From positions 1 through 64,000 of the forward strand of contig NZ_FOQL01000002.1 in assembly GCF_900113745.1 (NCBI RefSeq): a DNA stretch of 64,000 bases. The letters run 5' to 3'. The notes under the pieces are model-generated. The model made no database searches. It was not told the origin of the DNA and saw nothing but the letters and a program-made list of their open reading frames with translations. Below, in pieces: positions 26,401 to 35,501 of this stretch; within the stretch, counting starts at the first letter, position 1; each line of letters begins with the position of its first letter. A program made the translations under genes and the position numbers. Source of the stretch: Pseudomonas guineae (lineage in GTDB: Bacteria; Pseudomonadota; Gammaproteobacteria; Pseudomonadales; Pseudomonadaceae).

Positions 26401-27783
26401 ATGACTGATCTGTTGAATGCGTTACGTGAAATAGTGGGTGAGCAGGGCGTTCTGCAGGGCGAGGCTGTGCGCAGTCGGCAGAGTAGTTACTGGCATCGTC
26501 AGCCCATGCAGGCGCAAGCCATATTGCGCCCGGCAACTGTGGCTGAGCTTTCAGCTTGCCTGCGCCTATGTCATGCGGCCGGTCAACCAGTCATCCCGTT
26601 GGGCGGTAATACGGGCTTGGCAGAAGCGACCGCTAGCACCGCCGAGCACATGATGCTGTCGTTGGAGCGCATGCAGCGGATTGAGGAGGTGGATGAGGCT
26701 GGCCGGAGCATGACCGTGGAAGCGGGCGCCATCCTGCAGACGGTTCACGAGCGGGCGGTCGAGTCGGGTCTGTTATTTCCAGTGGACCTAGGGGCGCGAG
26801 GCAGTTGCACCATTGGTGGCATGATGGCGACCAATGCCGGCGGCTTCAGCGTGCTGCGCTACGGCATGATGCGCGAGCGGGTATTGGGGCTGGAGGCGGT
26901 GCTGGCCGACGGCACAGTAATCTCATCTCTCGGTGGTTACCTGAAGAACAACACCGGCTATGACCTCAAGCAGTTATTTATTGGCAGCGAAGGCACGCTG
27001 GGGGTGATCACGCGGGCGGTGTTGCGCCTGGAAGAGCTGCCTACGGCGCGAACCTGCGCGATGATCGCCGTGCGCGACTTTACCCAGGTAACGGCCTTGT
27101 TGAAGCATCTGGATCGTGCGGCAAACGGCGCACTTTGTGCGCTTGAGGTGATGTGGAGTGAGTTCTTCTCGCTCAATACCGGGGTGCATTCCGCGCATCG
27201 TTCGCCTTTCGCCGAGGTGTGGCCCTTCTATCTGTTGGTGGAGTGGCAGGGTTGTGATGAGAACGATTTGCGCGAGCGCTTTGAGCAGGCGCTGGCTGTT
27301 GCTTTCGATGAGGATCTGCTGACCGATGCGGTCATCGCGCAGTCGTTGAATGAGCGTGAAGCGCTCTGGGCGATCCGTGAGGCAAGCGAGCCGGAGGAAT
27401 TATTTTTCGACCGGACCCAGGGCTTCGATGTCAGCTTGGCGATCCGCGATATGGAGGTCTTTGTCTGCCGCTTGAAGGTTGATCTGGCCGAGTTGGATGA
27501 GCGGGCGACACTTTTGGTCTTCGGGCATTTGGCAGATGGCAATTTGCACCTGACCGTGGGGCTGCATGAGTCTGGGCCGAGCCACGCTGAGGTGGAACGG
27601 GTGGTTTATACCTGCGTGCAAGCCTTCGCCGGTGCGGTATCCGCCGAGCATGGTATTGGCTTGGAGAAAAAGGCCTGGTTACCCATTAGTCGGCAGCCGG
27701 CTGAACTTGATCTGATGCGTTTACTCAAGCGCACTCTGGATCCCCGCGGAATACTCAACCCAGGGAAAATTTTCGACCTCTGA
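26401..27783 (+). CDS. FAD-binding oxidase (GlcD / D-2-hydroxyglutarate dehydrogenase family)
   Basis: A 460-aa VAO-type flavoprotein. The PCMH FAD-binding domain has PVIPLGGNTGLAEA, RGSCTIGGMMATNAGGFSVLRYG and LFIGSEGTLGVIT (about residues 55-205). The C-terminal FAD-oxidase domain has VFGHLADGNLHLTVG and AVSAEHGIGLEKK, typical metal and hydroxy-acid binding elements. It oxidises a 2-hydroxy acid (D-lactate, D-2-hydroxyglutarate or a relative). The ATG at 26401 is chosen over 26374 by GAGG spacing. It lies divergent to the Rrf2 gene and 140 bp before a peptide-type ABC importer, which suggests the importer brings in its substrate or precursor. Confidence 0.88.
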   Translation: MTDLLNALREIVGEQGVLQGEAVRSRQSSYWHRQPMQAQAILRPATVAELSACLRLCHAAGQPVIPLGGNTGLAEATASTAEHMMLSLERMQRIEEVDEAGRSMTVEAGAILQTVHERAVESGLLFPVDLGARGSCTIGGMMATNAGGFSVLRYGMMRERVLGLEAVLADGTVISSLGGYLKNNTGYDLKQLFIGSEGTLGVITRAVLRLEELPTARTCAMIAVRDFTQVTALLKHLDRAANGALCALEVMWSEFFSLNTGVHSAHRSPFAEVWPFYLLVEWQGCDENDLRERFEQALAVAFDEDLLTDAVIAQSLNEREALWAIREASEPEELFFDRTQGFDVSLAIRDMEVFVCRLKVDLAELDERATLLVFGHLADGNLHLTVGLHESGPSHAEVERVVYTCVQAFAGAVSAEHGIGLEKKAWLPISRQPAELDLMRLLKRTLDPRGILNPGKIFDL

Positions 27784-27818
27784 AAAGCATTGGCATGTGC
27801 GCAATTTTTGCGTTATAA

Positions 27819-27831
27819 AATTGTTAATGTC
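27819..27831. promoter_or_regulatory. Second copy of the candidate Rrf2 motif, importer promoter
   Basis: AATTGTTAATGTC lies about 95 bp upstream of the substrate-binding-protein gene and resembles ATGGTTAATATC at 26313-26324. An AT-rich TTATAAAA just before it (27813-27820) could be a -10-like element. The function is inferred from motif sharing. Confidence 0.35.
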
Positions 27832-27925
27832 ATCGTTGCACTAACATTTGAAAGGTAACCATTTTTCACTGAAGCGCAGTGCACATACCGGCCGAAAATC
27901 TTCAAACCTTGAAAGGGGCAACGCC

Positions 27926-29527
27926 ATGAACAATAAGAAAAATAATCTGACTCAAGCAATTACCGACGGCCACCTGCCGCGCCGCGACTTTCTCAAGTTG
28001 GCCGGCATGGTGGGGGTGGCGGGAGCGGCTTTGTCTTTCGGCTTCCCCCTGAATGCCTGGGCGCAGGAGGGCACTCCCAAGTCCGGTGGCGTGCTGCGGC
28101 TCGGCTTGGCCGGTGGTAGCACCTCAGACTCCCTAGATCCAGGCTCATGGAGCGACACCTTTACCTTTGTTGGCTTCTCCGCTGTGTACAACAGCCTGGT
28201 GGAGATCGGGGTCGATGGCACCGCCACCCCTGAGCTGGCAGAGAGCTGGGAGGCTTCCCCGGATGCGCGCATCTGGACGTTCAAGCTGCGTCAGGGCGTG
28301 CAGTTTCATAACGGCAAGACCCTGGCCGCAGAAGACGTAGTGGCTTCGATTGAACACCACTTGGGCGAGCAGTCGACGTCTGCCGCAAAAACCGTGCTCG
28401 GTGATGTTCTCGCGGTCAAGGCACAGGGCGAGGACAGTGTGGTTTTCGAGCTGCGCTCAGGCAATGCCGACTTCCCTTATGTTATGGCCGACTACCATCT
28501 GGTCATCATGCCAAGCAAGGACGGGCTGGCTGACTGGCGCGCCGGCAGCGGTACTGGTGGCTATCGCATCAAGTCGTTTGAGCCAGGTGTGCGCATGGCC
28601 CTGGAGCGTAATCCAGGCTACTGGAAGCCGGGCCGCGCGCATTTCGACAGTGCCGAACTGATCGGTATTTCCGATGGTGCTGCGCGGATCAATGCGCTGA
28701 TTACCGGTGAAGTCGATGTAATCAACAAGGTCGATCTGAAGACCATCAACTTGCTCAAGCTCAACCCCAATATGGTGATCGAGGAAACCAAGGGTGCCCA
28801 GCATTACACCTTCCCGATGCTGTGCGACAGCAAGGAGTTTGGCGACAACAATATTCGCATGGCGATGAAGCACGCCATCGACCGTGAAGCCATGCTCGGT
28901 TCTGTGTTGCGCGGCTACGGCTCGGTCGGTAATGACCACCCGCTGCAGCCCGGTCATCGATTCCTGAATACCACGCTGGAGCAGCGCACATACGATCCAG
29001 ATAAAGCGCGTTTCTACCTGCGCAAGGCTGGCATGGAATCCCTCAACGTACGATTGCAAGCTTCCGATGCGGCTTATTCGGGCGCGGTGGACGCTTCGGT
29101 GCTGTTTAAAGAGCAGGCCAGAGCGGCTGGCATCAACATCGATGTGGCGCGCGAACCGGCCGACGGTTTCTTCTCCAACGTGTGGAACAAGCAACCCTTC
29201 ACCACTTCCTTCTGGTACAGCAGCCTGACCGCCGATCGGATGTTCAGCATCGGCTATGCCAAGGGCGCCAGCTGGAATGAAACCCATTGGGAACACGAGC
29301 GCTTCAATGAACTTTTGAATAGCGCCCGGGGCGAGCTCAACGAGCCGCTGCGCCGTGAGATGTACAACGAGATGCAGCAGCTGTGCAGGGATGAGGGCGG
29401 TGCCTTGATCCCATTGTTCGCCAACTCGGTGGCGGCGCGCTCCAAGCGAATTGCCCACGGTCCTGAAACCGCACCCTACGGTGAGCTGGATGGGCTGCGG
29501 CTGATCGAGCGTTGGTGGCAGGCCTAA
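27926..29527 (+). CDS. Tat-exported ABC substrate-binding protein (oligopeptide/DppA type)
   Basis: A 533-aa SBP_bac_5 family protein. A twin-arginine signal (PRRDFLKLAG, about residues 19-28, then a hydrophobic stretch and AWA cleavage near 47) sends it folded to the periplasm. The mature part carries GGVLRLGL, DSLDPGSW, WTFKLRQGVQFHNGKTLAAEDVVASI and DREAMLGSVLRGYG. Such proteins bind di/oligopeptides, opines or glutathione-like ligands. GAAAGGGG lies 8 nt upstream. Two A-rich catabolite motifs occupy the first codons. The permease and ATPase genes follow in order. Confidence 0.92.
   Translation: MNNKKNNLTQAITDGHLPRRDFLKLAGMVGVAGAALSFGFPLNAWAQEGTPKSGGVLRLGLAGGSTSDSLDPGSWSDTFTFVGFSAVYNSLVEIGVDGTATPELAESWEASPDARIWTFKLRQGVQFHNGKTLAAEDVVASIEHHLGEQSTSAAKTVLGDVLAVKAQGEDSVVFELRSGNADFPYVMADYHLVIMPSKDGLADWRAGSGTGGYRIKSFEPGVRMALERNPGYWKPGRAHFDSAELIGISDGAARINALITGEVDVINKVDLKTINLLKLNPNMVIEETKGAQHYTFPMLCDSKEFGDNNIRMAMKHAIDREAMLGSVLRGYGSVGNDHPLQPGHRFLNTTLEQRTYDPDKARFYLRKAGMESLNVRLQASDAAYSGAVDASVLFKEQARAAGINIDVAREPADGFFSNVWNKQPFTTSFWYSSLTADRMFSIGYAKGASWNETHWEHERFNELLNSARGELNEPLRREMYNEMQQLCRDEGGALIPLFANSVAARSKRIAHGPETAPYGELDGLRLIERWWQA
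27929..27945 (+). promoter_or_regulatory. Crc/Hfq-type catabolite motifs in the first codons of the binding-protein gene
   Basis: AACAATAA (27929-27936) and AAAAATAA (27938-27945) are back-to-back AAnAAnAA motifs immediately after the ATG. In Pseudomonas these are typical Hfq/Crc targets that repress translation of uptake genes when preferred carbon sources are present. The function is inferred. Confidence 0.55.
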
Positions 29528-29685
29528 ACGCTGTACGCCTGCTGCAACTAACGGCCTGTAGGGTTGGTGATTAACTCGTTTGTGGATGCTGAGAAGCGCT
29601 AACGCGCTATCAATGCATCTCGATAATGATTCATCACGCTTACCGCGCAGGTCGCTTGCAGCCACAACGTTTGCAGAGGATTGAT

Positions 29686-30648
29686 GTGGTGAAAAGTATT
29701 TTATTGCTGCTAGTGCAGCGCCTGGCTTTAGGCCTGCTGTCGTTGTTCGCAGTATCGGTGATCATCTTTCTGGCGGTCGGTTTGCTCCCTGGAGATATTG
29801 CCCAGGCGATGCTCGGGCAGGCAGCCACGGATGAAACTGTCGCGGCCTTCCGCGCACAACTGGGGCTGGATCAACCGCCGTTGATGCGCTTCATGCAATG
29901 GATTGGCAATTTTCTGCAAGGGGACTTGGGGGTCTCCCTGGCCAACCAGCGGGAGATCTCCGAACTGGTCGGCGCACGATTGGGGAATACCCTGACCCTC
30001 GCCGCTATGGCCGCACTGGTCTCGGTGCCGCTGGCACTGTTGCTGGGCATGCTCGCGGCGCTGTACCGCAACTCCTGGTTCGATCGCGCACTTAACACTT
30101 CAGCCCTGAGTGCGGTGTCTTTCCCCGAGTTCTTCGTCGCCTACATCCTCATTATGATTTTTTCGGTGAAGCTCGGCTGGTTCCCAAGTATCTCCAATTT
30201 GGCACCGGATGCGTCCTTCGCTGAGGTGTTCGAACGTTCGGTGTTGCCGGTGGCGACTCTGAGTCTGGTGGTGATTGCACAGATGATGCGCATGACCCGT
30301 GCGGCGCTGATCAATTTGCTCGCTAGCCCCTACATTGAGATGGCCCGGCTCAAAGGTATCAGCCAGGCGCGGATCATCTTTCGCCACGCCTTGCCCAACG
30401 CCTTGGCGCCCATCGTCAACGTGGTGGCGCTGAACCTGGCCTACCTGGTGGTGGGTGTGGTGGTGGTCGAGGTGGTCTTCGTCTATCCGGGGCTAGGCCA
30501 GTTGCTGGTGGACTCGGTGGCCAAGCGCGATATCCCCGTGGTGCAGGCCTGCAGTCTGATTTTTGCGGCGACCTACGTAGTACTCAATACGCTGGCCGAT
30601 GTGCTTGCCATTGCGAGCAACCCTCGCCTGATGCATCCAAAGGGGTAG
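29686..30648 (+). CDS. ABC transporter permease (DppB type)
   Basis: An inner-membrane permease of about 320 aa with six predicted helices. It starts KSILLLLVQRLALGLLSLFAVSVIIFLAVGLLPGD, the DppB N-terminal pattern. The EAA loop is ARLKGISQARIIFRHALPNALAPIV (about residues 222-246). GTG at 29686 (or 29689) is the likely start because GAGGA lies 5-8 nt before it; the upstream ATG at 29626 has no ribosome site. It forms the channel with the DppC-type protein encoded 3 bp downstream. Confidence 0.9.
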   Translation: MVKSILLLLVQRLALGLLSLFAVSVIIFLAVGLLPGDIAQAMLGQAATDETVAAFRAQLGLDQPPLMRFMQWIGNFLQGDLGVSLANQREISELVGARLGNTLTLAAMAALVSVPLALLLGMLAALYRNSWFDRALNTSALSAVSFPEFFVAYILIMIFSVKLGWFPSISNLAPDASFAEVFERSVLPVATLSLVVIAQMMRMTRAALINLLASPYIEMARLKGISQARIIFRHALPNALAPIVNVVALNLAYLVVGVVVVEVVFVYPGLGQLLVDSVAKRDIPVVQACSLIFAATYVVLNTLADVLAIASNPRLMHPKG

Positions 30649-30651
30649 GAC

Positions 30652-31479
30652 ATGACGCGTTTGTTCAAAGAGCTGTACCGAGCGCCACTGAGTGCGCAAT
30701 TCGGTTTTTTAGTCATTATCGTTTACGTGTTGCTGGCTGTGCTGGCACCTGTGCTGGCGCCGTTCGGCGAAACCGAAATCGTCGGCGATGGCTTCGCTCC
30801 GTGGGGCGGAGACTTTCTACTGGGTACCGACAACCTTGGTCGGGACATGTTTAGCCGACTGATCTACGGGGCGCGCAACACCGTGGGTATCGCCTTCGCG
30901 GCCACGCTATTGGCCTTCTTGATCGGCGGCCTGGCAGGTTTGGTCGCGGCGCTCAAAAGCGGTTGGGTGGACCAGGGGCTGTCGCGCCTGGTGGACATTC
31001 TGATGGCCATTCCGCAACTGATCTTTGCCTTGCTGATCCTCAGTGTGGTGGGCACCACTGCCACATCGCTGGTTCTGGTGATTGCCTTGCTGGACGCCAC
31101 GCGGGTGTTCCGTTTGACCCGTGCAGTGGCGATGAACGTGGTGGTTCAGGATTTCGTCGAGGCCGCGCGGTTGCGTGGTGAGGGCCTGTGGTGGCTGGCG
31201 ACCCGCGAGGTCTTGCCCAATACCGCGGCGCCACTGATCGCCGAATTTGGTCTGCGCTTTTGCTTCGTCTTTCTGTTTATCAGCGCCTTGTCCTTCCTCG
31301 GTCTGGGCATTCAGCCACCTACGGCCGACTGGGGCAGCATGGTCCGCGATAACGCGGTGCTCATCACCTTCGGCAATGTCACGCCGCTGCTGCCCGCGCT
31401 GGCGGTTGCAGTGCTGACGGTCGGGGTCAATTTCGTTGTCGACTGGATGCTGCACAAATCCAGCGGACTCAAAGGATGA
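30652..31479 (+). CDS. ABC transporter permease (DppC type)
   Basis: A 275-aa permease. The DppC-like N-terminus (one TM, then GDGFAPWGGDFLLGTDNLGRDMFSRLIYGAR) is followed by five further helices. The EAA loop is EAARLRGEGLWWLATREVLPNTAAPLI (about residues 167-193), and the C-terminal region has LSFLGLGIQPPTADWGSMV. It lies 3 bp after the DppB-type gene and just before the ATPase gene. It is part of a complete peptide/opine/nickel-type importer. Confidence 0.92.
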   Translation: MTRLFKELYRAPLSAQFGFLVIIVYVLLAVLAPVLAPFGETEIVGDGFAPWGGDFLLGTDNLGRDMFSRLIYGARNTVGIAFAATLLAFLIGGLAGLVAALKSGWVDQGLSRLVDILMAIPQLIFALLILSVVGTTATSLVLVIALLDATRVFRLTRAVAMNVVVQDFVEAARLRGEGLWWLATREVLPNTAAPLIAEFGLRFCFVFLFISALSFLGLGIQPPTADWGSMVRDNAVLITFGNVTPLLPALAVAVLTVGVNFVVDWMLHKSSGLKG

Positions 31480-31484
31480 TGGAC

Positions 31485-33137
31485 ATGAGCCTAAATAAAC
31501 CAACCGGCGAGTTGCTGCTGGACATACGTGATCTGCACATCGAAGCGCAATGTGACGAGGGCTGGCTGTCTTTGGTTCAAGGTGTCGACCTGAGCCTGCA
31601 TCGGGGCGAGGTACTGGGGCTGATTGGTGAGTCGGGCGCGGGTAAATCGACCCTTGGCCTGGCCGCTATGGGCTATACCCGTGATGGTTGCCGCATCAGC
31701 CGCGGCTCGATTCACTTCGACGGACAGGACCTGGTGAACAGCTCGGCCGAGCAGTTGCGCAAGTTGCGCGGCCTGCGCATCGCCTACGTCGCGCAGAGTG
31801 CGGCGGCCTCGTTTAATCCGGCGCAACGGCTGATTGATCAGCATGTCGAAACGGCGGTTAAAAACGGCGGAATCAAGCCTGCGCAAGCCGAAGCCGAAGC
31901 GCTGGAGTTGTACCGTGTACTGGGTCTGCCAGACCCGCAGCGGATTGCTCGCAGTTATCCGCATCAGGTTTCCGGCGGTCAGTTGCAGCGGGCCATGACC
32001 GCTATGGCGATGGCCTGTCATCCAGACCTGATTATTTTTGATGAGCCAACCACTGCACTCGATGTGACCACACAAATCGAGGTGTTGGCGGCGATCCGCA
32101 ACGCGGTGGCGCATTTCGGTACGGCGGCCATCTATATCACCCACGATCTGGCGGTGGTCGCGCAGATGGCAGACCGCATCATGGTGCTGCGCCACGGCAA
32201 GTTAGTGGAGGAGGGCGCGACGCGGAAAATGCTTGCCGATCCTCAGCAGGATTACACCAAGTCGCTGTGGGCTGTTCGCTGTTTTCGCACCGAGCCCAAG
32301 CCACGCCCCGAGAATCAAACGCCTTTGCTGGAGGTGCGTAACGCTTCTGCCAGCTATGGCCAGCAGCCCGTGCTGAATGATGTGTCGCTGAGCCTGTATC
32401 GCGGGCAGACGTTGGCGGTAATTGGTGAGTCGGGGAGTGGAAAAAGCACCACGGCACGCTTGATCACTGGGTTGTTGACGCCTACAGCAGGCTCGGTGTT
32501 GCTCGATGGTGCCGAGTTGCCGCGCAGTTTCCAGCAGCGCAGTAAGGAGCAATTGCGCAGCATTCAAATGATCTACCAGATCCCCGATACGGCGCTGAAC
32601 CCGAAACAGCGCATTGTCGACATCATTGGTCGGCCACTGGCGTTCTACCTCGGCCTCAAGGGCAAAGCCCTGCGGCAACGGGTCGCCGAGTTGCTGGAGA
32701 TGATCGAACTGGATCCCGATGTGTACATGCACCGTCGGCCTACGGAGCTTTCCGGCGGGCAGAAACAACGTATCTGTATCGCCCGTGCGCTAGCGGCTGA
32801 GCCGCAACTGATCATCTGCGACGAAGTGACCTCAGCCCTGGATCAGTTAGTTGCTGAAGGCATCCTCAAACTGCTGGATCGGGTCCAGCGCCAGTTGGGC
32901 GTTTCCTACCTATTTATTACCCACGATGTGGCCACGGTCCGTGCCATTGCCGATGAGGTGCTGGTGATGCAGCGCGGCAAGGTGGTCGATGCAGGTCTGC
33001 GTGACGCTATCTTCACCCCTCCGCATCAGGACTATACCAGCCTGCTGTTCTCATCCGAGCCGGAAATGGACCCCGACTGGCTAGACCGCCTGCTCCACCA
33101 GCGCGACACGAATAAGCCCGTTGAACCACAGCTTTAG
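31485..33137 (+). CDS. Fused dual ABC ATPase (DppD-DppF type)
   Basis: A 550-aa protein holding both ATPase modules of a peptide importer in one chain. The first Walker A is GESGAGKSTLGLA with signature VSGGQLQRAMTAMA. The second is GESGSGKSTTARL with signature LSGGQKQRICIARALA, and each has its own Walker B (IIFDEPT and IICDEVTSAL). The ATG at 31485 has AAAGG 9 nt upstream; upstream ATGs at 31476 and 31479 are too close to it. A single fused ATPase replacing separate D and F subunits occurs in YejF/DdpDF-like systems. It energises the two permeases encoded immediately upstream. Confidence 0.92.
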   Translation: MSLNKPTGELLLDIRDLHIEAQCDEGWLSLVQGVDLSLHRGEVLGLIGESGAGKSTLGLAAMGYTRDGCRISRGSIHFDGQDLVNSSAEQLRKLRGLRIAYVAQSAAASFNPAQRLIDQHVETAVKNGGIKPAQAEAEALELYRVLGLPDPQRIARSYPHQVSGGQLQRAMTAMAMACHPDLIIFDEPTTALDVTTQIEVLAAIRNAVAHFGTAAIYITHDLAVVAQMADRIMVLRHGKLVEEGATRKMLADPQQDYTKSLWAVRCFRTEPKPRPENQTPLLEVRNASASYGQQPVLNDVSLSLYRGQTLAVIGESGSGKSTTARLITGLLTPTAGSVLLDGAELPRSFQQRSKEQLRSIQMIYQIPDTALNPKQRIVDIIGRPLAFYLGLKGKALRQRVAELLEMIELDPDVYMHRRPTELSGGQKQRICIARALAAEPQLIICDEVTSALDQLVAEGILKLLDRVQRQLGVSYLFITHDVATVRAIADEVLVMQRGKVVDAGLRDAIFTPPHQDYTSLLFSSEPEMDPDWLDRLLHQRDTNKPVEPQL

Positions 33138-33154
33138 TTACCCTAGGAATTGTT

Positions 33155-33865
33155 ATGAAAGTACTGATCGTCCACGCCCACCCCGAGCCACAATCCTTCA
33201 CCACGGCCATGCGTGACCTGGCCCTGGAAACCCTGCAAGGGCAGGGGCATGAGGTGCAGGTTTCTGACCTCTATGCGATGAACTGGAACCCGGTTGCCAG
33301 CGCCGCTGACTTCGTCGAGCGTGAGAATTCGGACTACCTGGTGTATGCCCTCGAGCAGCGTCTAGGCGTCAAGAAAGGCTGCCTAGCTGCGGATATCCAA
33401 AGCGAGCTGGATAAGCTGCTGTGGGCCGATACGCTGATTCTTAACTTTCCCCTGTATTGGTTCTCGGTGCCGGCCATTCTTAAAGGCTGGATTGACCGAG
33501 TACTGGTGTCCGGCGTCTGTTACGGCGGCAAGCGTTTCTACGATCAGGGCGGCCTAAGTGGCAAGCGGGTGTTGGTCAGCCTGACCCTGGGCGGGCGCGA
33601 GCACATGTTTGGTGATGACGCCATTCATGGCCCACTAGAGGACATGTTGCGCCCGTTGTTACGCGGTACTTTGGCTTATGTGGGTATGGATGTGCTGCAA
33701 CCATTCGTAGCCTGGCACGTGCCTTATATCAGCCACGAGGAGCGCCAGAAGTTTCTAAGTGCCTATCAACAGCGGTTAGAGACGATCGGCCAGGACCAGC
33801 CTATTGAGTTCCCACGCTTAAGCCAGTTTGACGAGTTTCTCTATCCGTTGGCACAAAAGTCTTAA
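33155..33865 (+). CDS. NAD(P)H:quinone oxidoreductase-like flavoprotein
   Basis: A 236-aa flavodoxin-fold protein of the Flavodoxin_2 (NQO1/MdaB/KefF) family. Conserved elements are MKVLIVHAHPEPQSF, DTLILNFPLYWFSVPAILKGWIDRVL (FMN/FAD and substrate side) and LSGKRVLVSLTLGG. It reduces quinones or similar electrophiles with two electrons from NAD(P)H. It starts 17 bp after the ABC ATPase gene and probably belongs to the same transcript. It may process a quinone-like or electrophilic compound brought in or made by the FAD oxidase, but this is inference. Confidence 0.88.
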   Translation: MKVLIVHAHPEPQSFTTAMRDLALETLQGQGHEVQVSDLYAMNWNPVASAADFVERENSDYLVYALEQRLGVKKGCLAADIQSELDKLLWADTLILNFPLYWFSVPAILKGWIDRVLVSGVCYGGKRFYDQGGLSGKRVLVSLTLGGREHMFGDDAIHGPLEDMLRPLLRGTLAYVGMDVLQPFVAWHVPYISHEERQKFLSAYQQRLETIGQDQPIEFPRLSQFDEFLYPLAQKS

Positions 33866-34153
33866 AACCTCACGGACTGAGTCACAGCTGACAGGTCTGA
33901 GCGTTAAACAGGCTCGGTGGTAATGGATGGCTCGATTACTTGGTCGCGCAGCTGTGCGAGCACCTTGCAGGGTATTGGCGAGCGCACTTGTCGGCCGAGT
34001 CGTCGAGCAACTTGCAGCATCAACATGGCCTGAGCTAGGTCACGTGACCTTGCAGTTGCCAGTGGATGGAAGCGGGGCGGTAGCTATACGCCTTGCAGCC
34101 GGGTTCAGACGTTTTTGTAAGGCTGTAGCGGATTAGACCAGGGGAGGCGAGTG

Positions 34154-35425
34154 ATGAGTGCAACGATCAGGACGACAGGAGCACTGCTGTTTAGCATGGG
34201 CTTGCTGATGCTGGGGAATGGTCTGCAAAGCTCGCTGATTAGCTTGCGCGCCTCGTTAGAGGGGTTCTCTACGCAGCTTACCGGGATCCTGATGACGGGC
34301 TATTTTGTCGGATTCCTCGTCGGCTCAACGCTAACGCCACGAATTGTCGCGCAGGTCGGGCATATCCGCGTATTTGCGGCGCTGGCTTCGCTTGCATCGA
34401 GCATGGTGTTAATCCATCCGGTACTCATTGAACCGTGGTCGTGGTTTGCGATGCGCCTGGTTACTGGCTTCTGTATCGCCGGTTTATTCATCGTCGCTGA
34501 GAGCTGGCTGAATGACAGCGCGAGCAATGCCACTCGTGGTCAGCTGCTGTCGCTGTATATGGTCATCACTACCGGCGCTATGGCCTGTGGTCAGCTGCTA
34601 CTGAACCTGGCCGACCCTGGTGGGTTTGAGCTATTCATTCTGATTTCAGTGCTGGTTTCCTTAGCACTGCTGCCTATTTTGCTCAGTGCTACGCCGGCAC
34701 CTAGTTTTGCTGCGCCGGAGCACATGAGCCTGTTGCGCCTATATCGCAGCTCTCCCCTGGGTATTCTTGGTTGTTTTGGTACTGGCATGTCGACGGGGGC
34801 GATGCTCGGAATGGGGGTGATCTATGCCCAGCAAATAGGGCTAGAGCTAAGCCGAATTTCTTTGTTTATGGGGCTTATATTCATTGGTGGCGTAACCCTG
34901 CAGTGGCCAATTGGCAAGCTTTCCGACACGTTTGACCGGCGCAAAGTGCTCTTCGTTGTAACATTTTTAGCCGCGCTTACCGCCTTGCTCGCAGTCGCAG
35001 TCGCAACGCTTTCAGTGCCTGGCCTGTTGGTCGTTGTGTTCTTGTTCGGCGGCTTGGCCTTGCCTATGTACTCCATGTGTGTGGCCCATACCAATGATGC
35101 GCTTGAGCCCCAGCAAATGGTTGCGGCCAGCAGTAATCTGGTGCTGACTTTTGGTATTGGCGCCGCGCTAGGGCCTAGCCTTGCCGCCGCCGTTATGGGC
35201 CTGCTGGGGCCTAATGGCTTCTTTTGGTACTTAACAGTCGTGCATGCGTGTATCGGTATCTTCGCCTTGTACCGCATGACTCGGCGCAGCTCCGTACCGA
35301 CCGACGAGCAAGGGCTTTGTGTGCCTATTGGCTCGGGTACCTCCCAGGTCGCTATGGCCATGGTTCAGGAGGCTTCAGTCAACCAAGTTGTTGGCAGTGA
35401 TGGAAAACCTCAGGATCTTATTTAA
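34154..35425 (+). CDS. MFS transporter (YcaD-like)
   Basis: A 423-aa major facilitator with 12 predicted helices. An early segment LLMLGNGLQSSLISLRASLEGFS and the GYFVGFLVGSTLTPRIVAQVGH loop between TM2 and TM3 are typical of the YcaD / MFS_2-like group. ATG 34154 follows GGGGAGG by 6 nt. The C-terminus is cytoplasmic and unremarkable. The 288-bp stretch before it contains no convincing gene. The substrate is unknown; no neighbouring enzyme suggests one. Confidence 0.88.
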   Translation: MSATIRTTGALLFSMGLLMLGNGLQSSLISLRASLEGFSTQLTGILMTGYFVGFLVGSTLTPRIVAQVGHIRVFAALASLASSMVLIHPVLIEPWSWFAMRLVTGFCIAGLFIVAESWLNDSASNATRGQLLSLYMVITTGAMACGQLLLNLADPGGFELFILISVLVSLALLPILLSATPAPSFAAPEHMSLLRLYRSSPLGILGCFGTGMSTGAMLGMGVIYAQQIGLELSRISLFMGLIFIGGVTLQWPIGKLSDTFDRRKVLFVVTFLAALTALLAVAVATLSVPGLLVVVFLFGGLALPMYSMCVAHTNDALEPQQMVAASSNLVLTFGIGAALGPSLAAAVMGLLGPNGFFWYLTVVHACIGIFALYRMTRRSSVPTDEQGLCVPIGSGTSQVAMAMVQEASVNQVVGSDGKPQDLI

Positions 35426-35501
35426 GTTCTGTAGGTATTCATGACGTTAGGGGCGATTCACTCGAAGGGTCGCAGCGGAGTTTGCTTAATACAGGCATCC
35501 A

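Noticed and set aside
27790..27810. A sigma-54-like TTGGCATG..GCAA pattern upstream of the importer
   Set aside because: The GG-GC spacing is 2 bp short of the required 10, so it is not a credible -24/-12 promoter.
28457..29665. A 402-codon antisense frame over the ABC binding-protein gene
   Set aside because: It mirrors a strong gene in the opposite strand. Long antisense frames are expected in GC-rich codon usage.
33927..34136. A 69-codon frame in the gap before the MFS gene
   Set aside because: No ribosome site, no recognisable domain and odd composition. The gap (33866-34153) is treated as non-coding.
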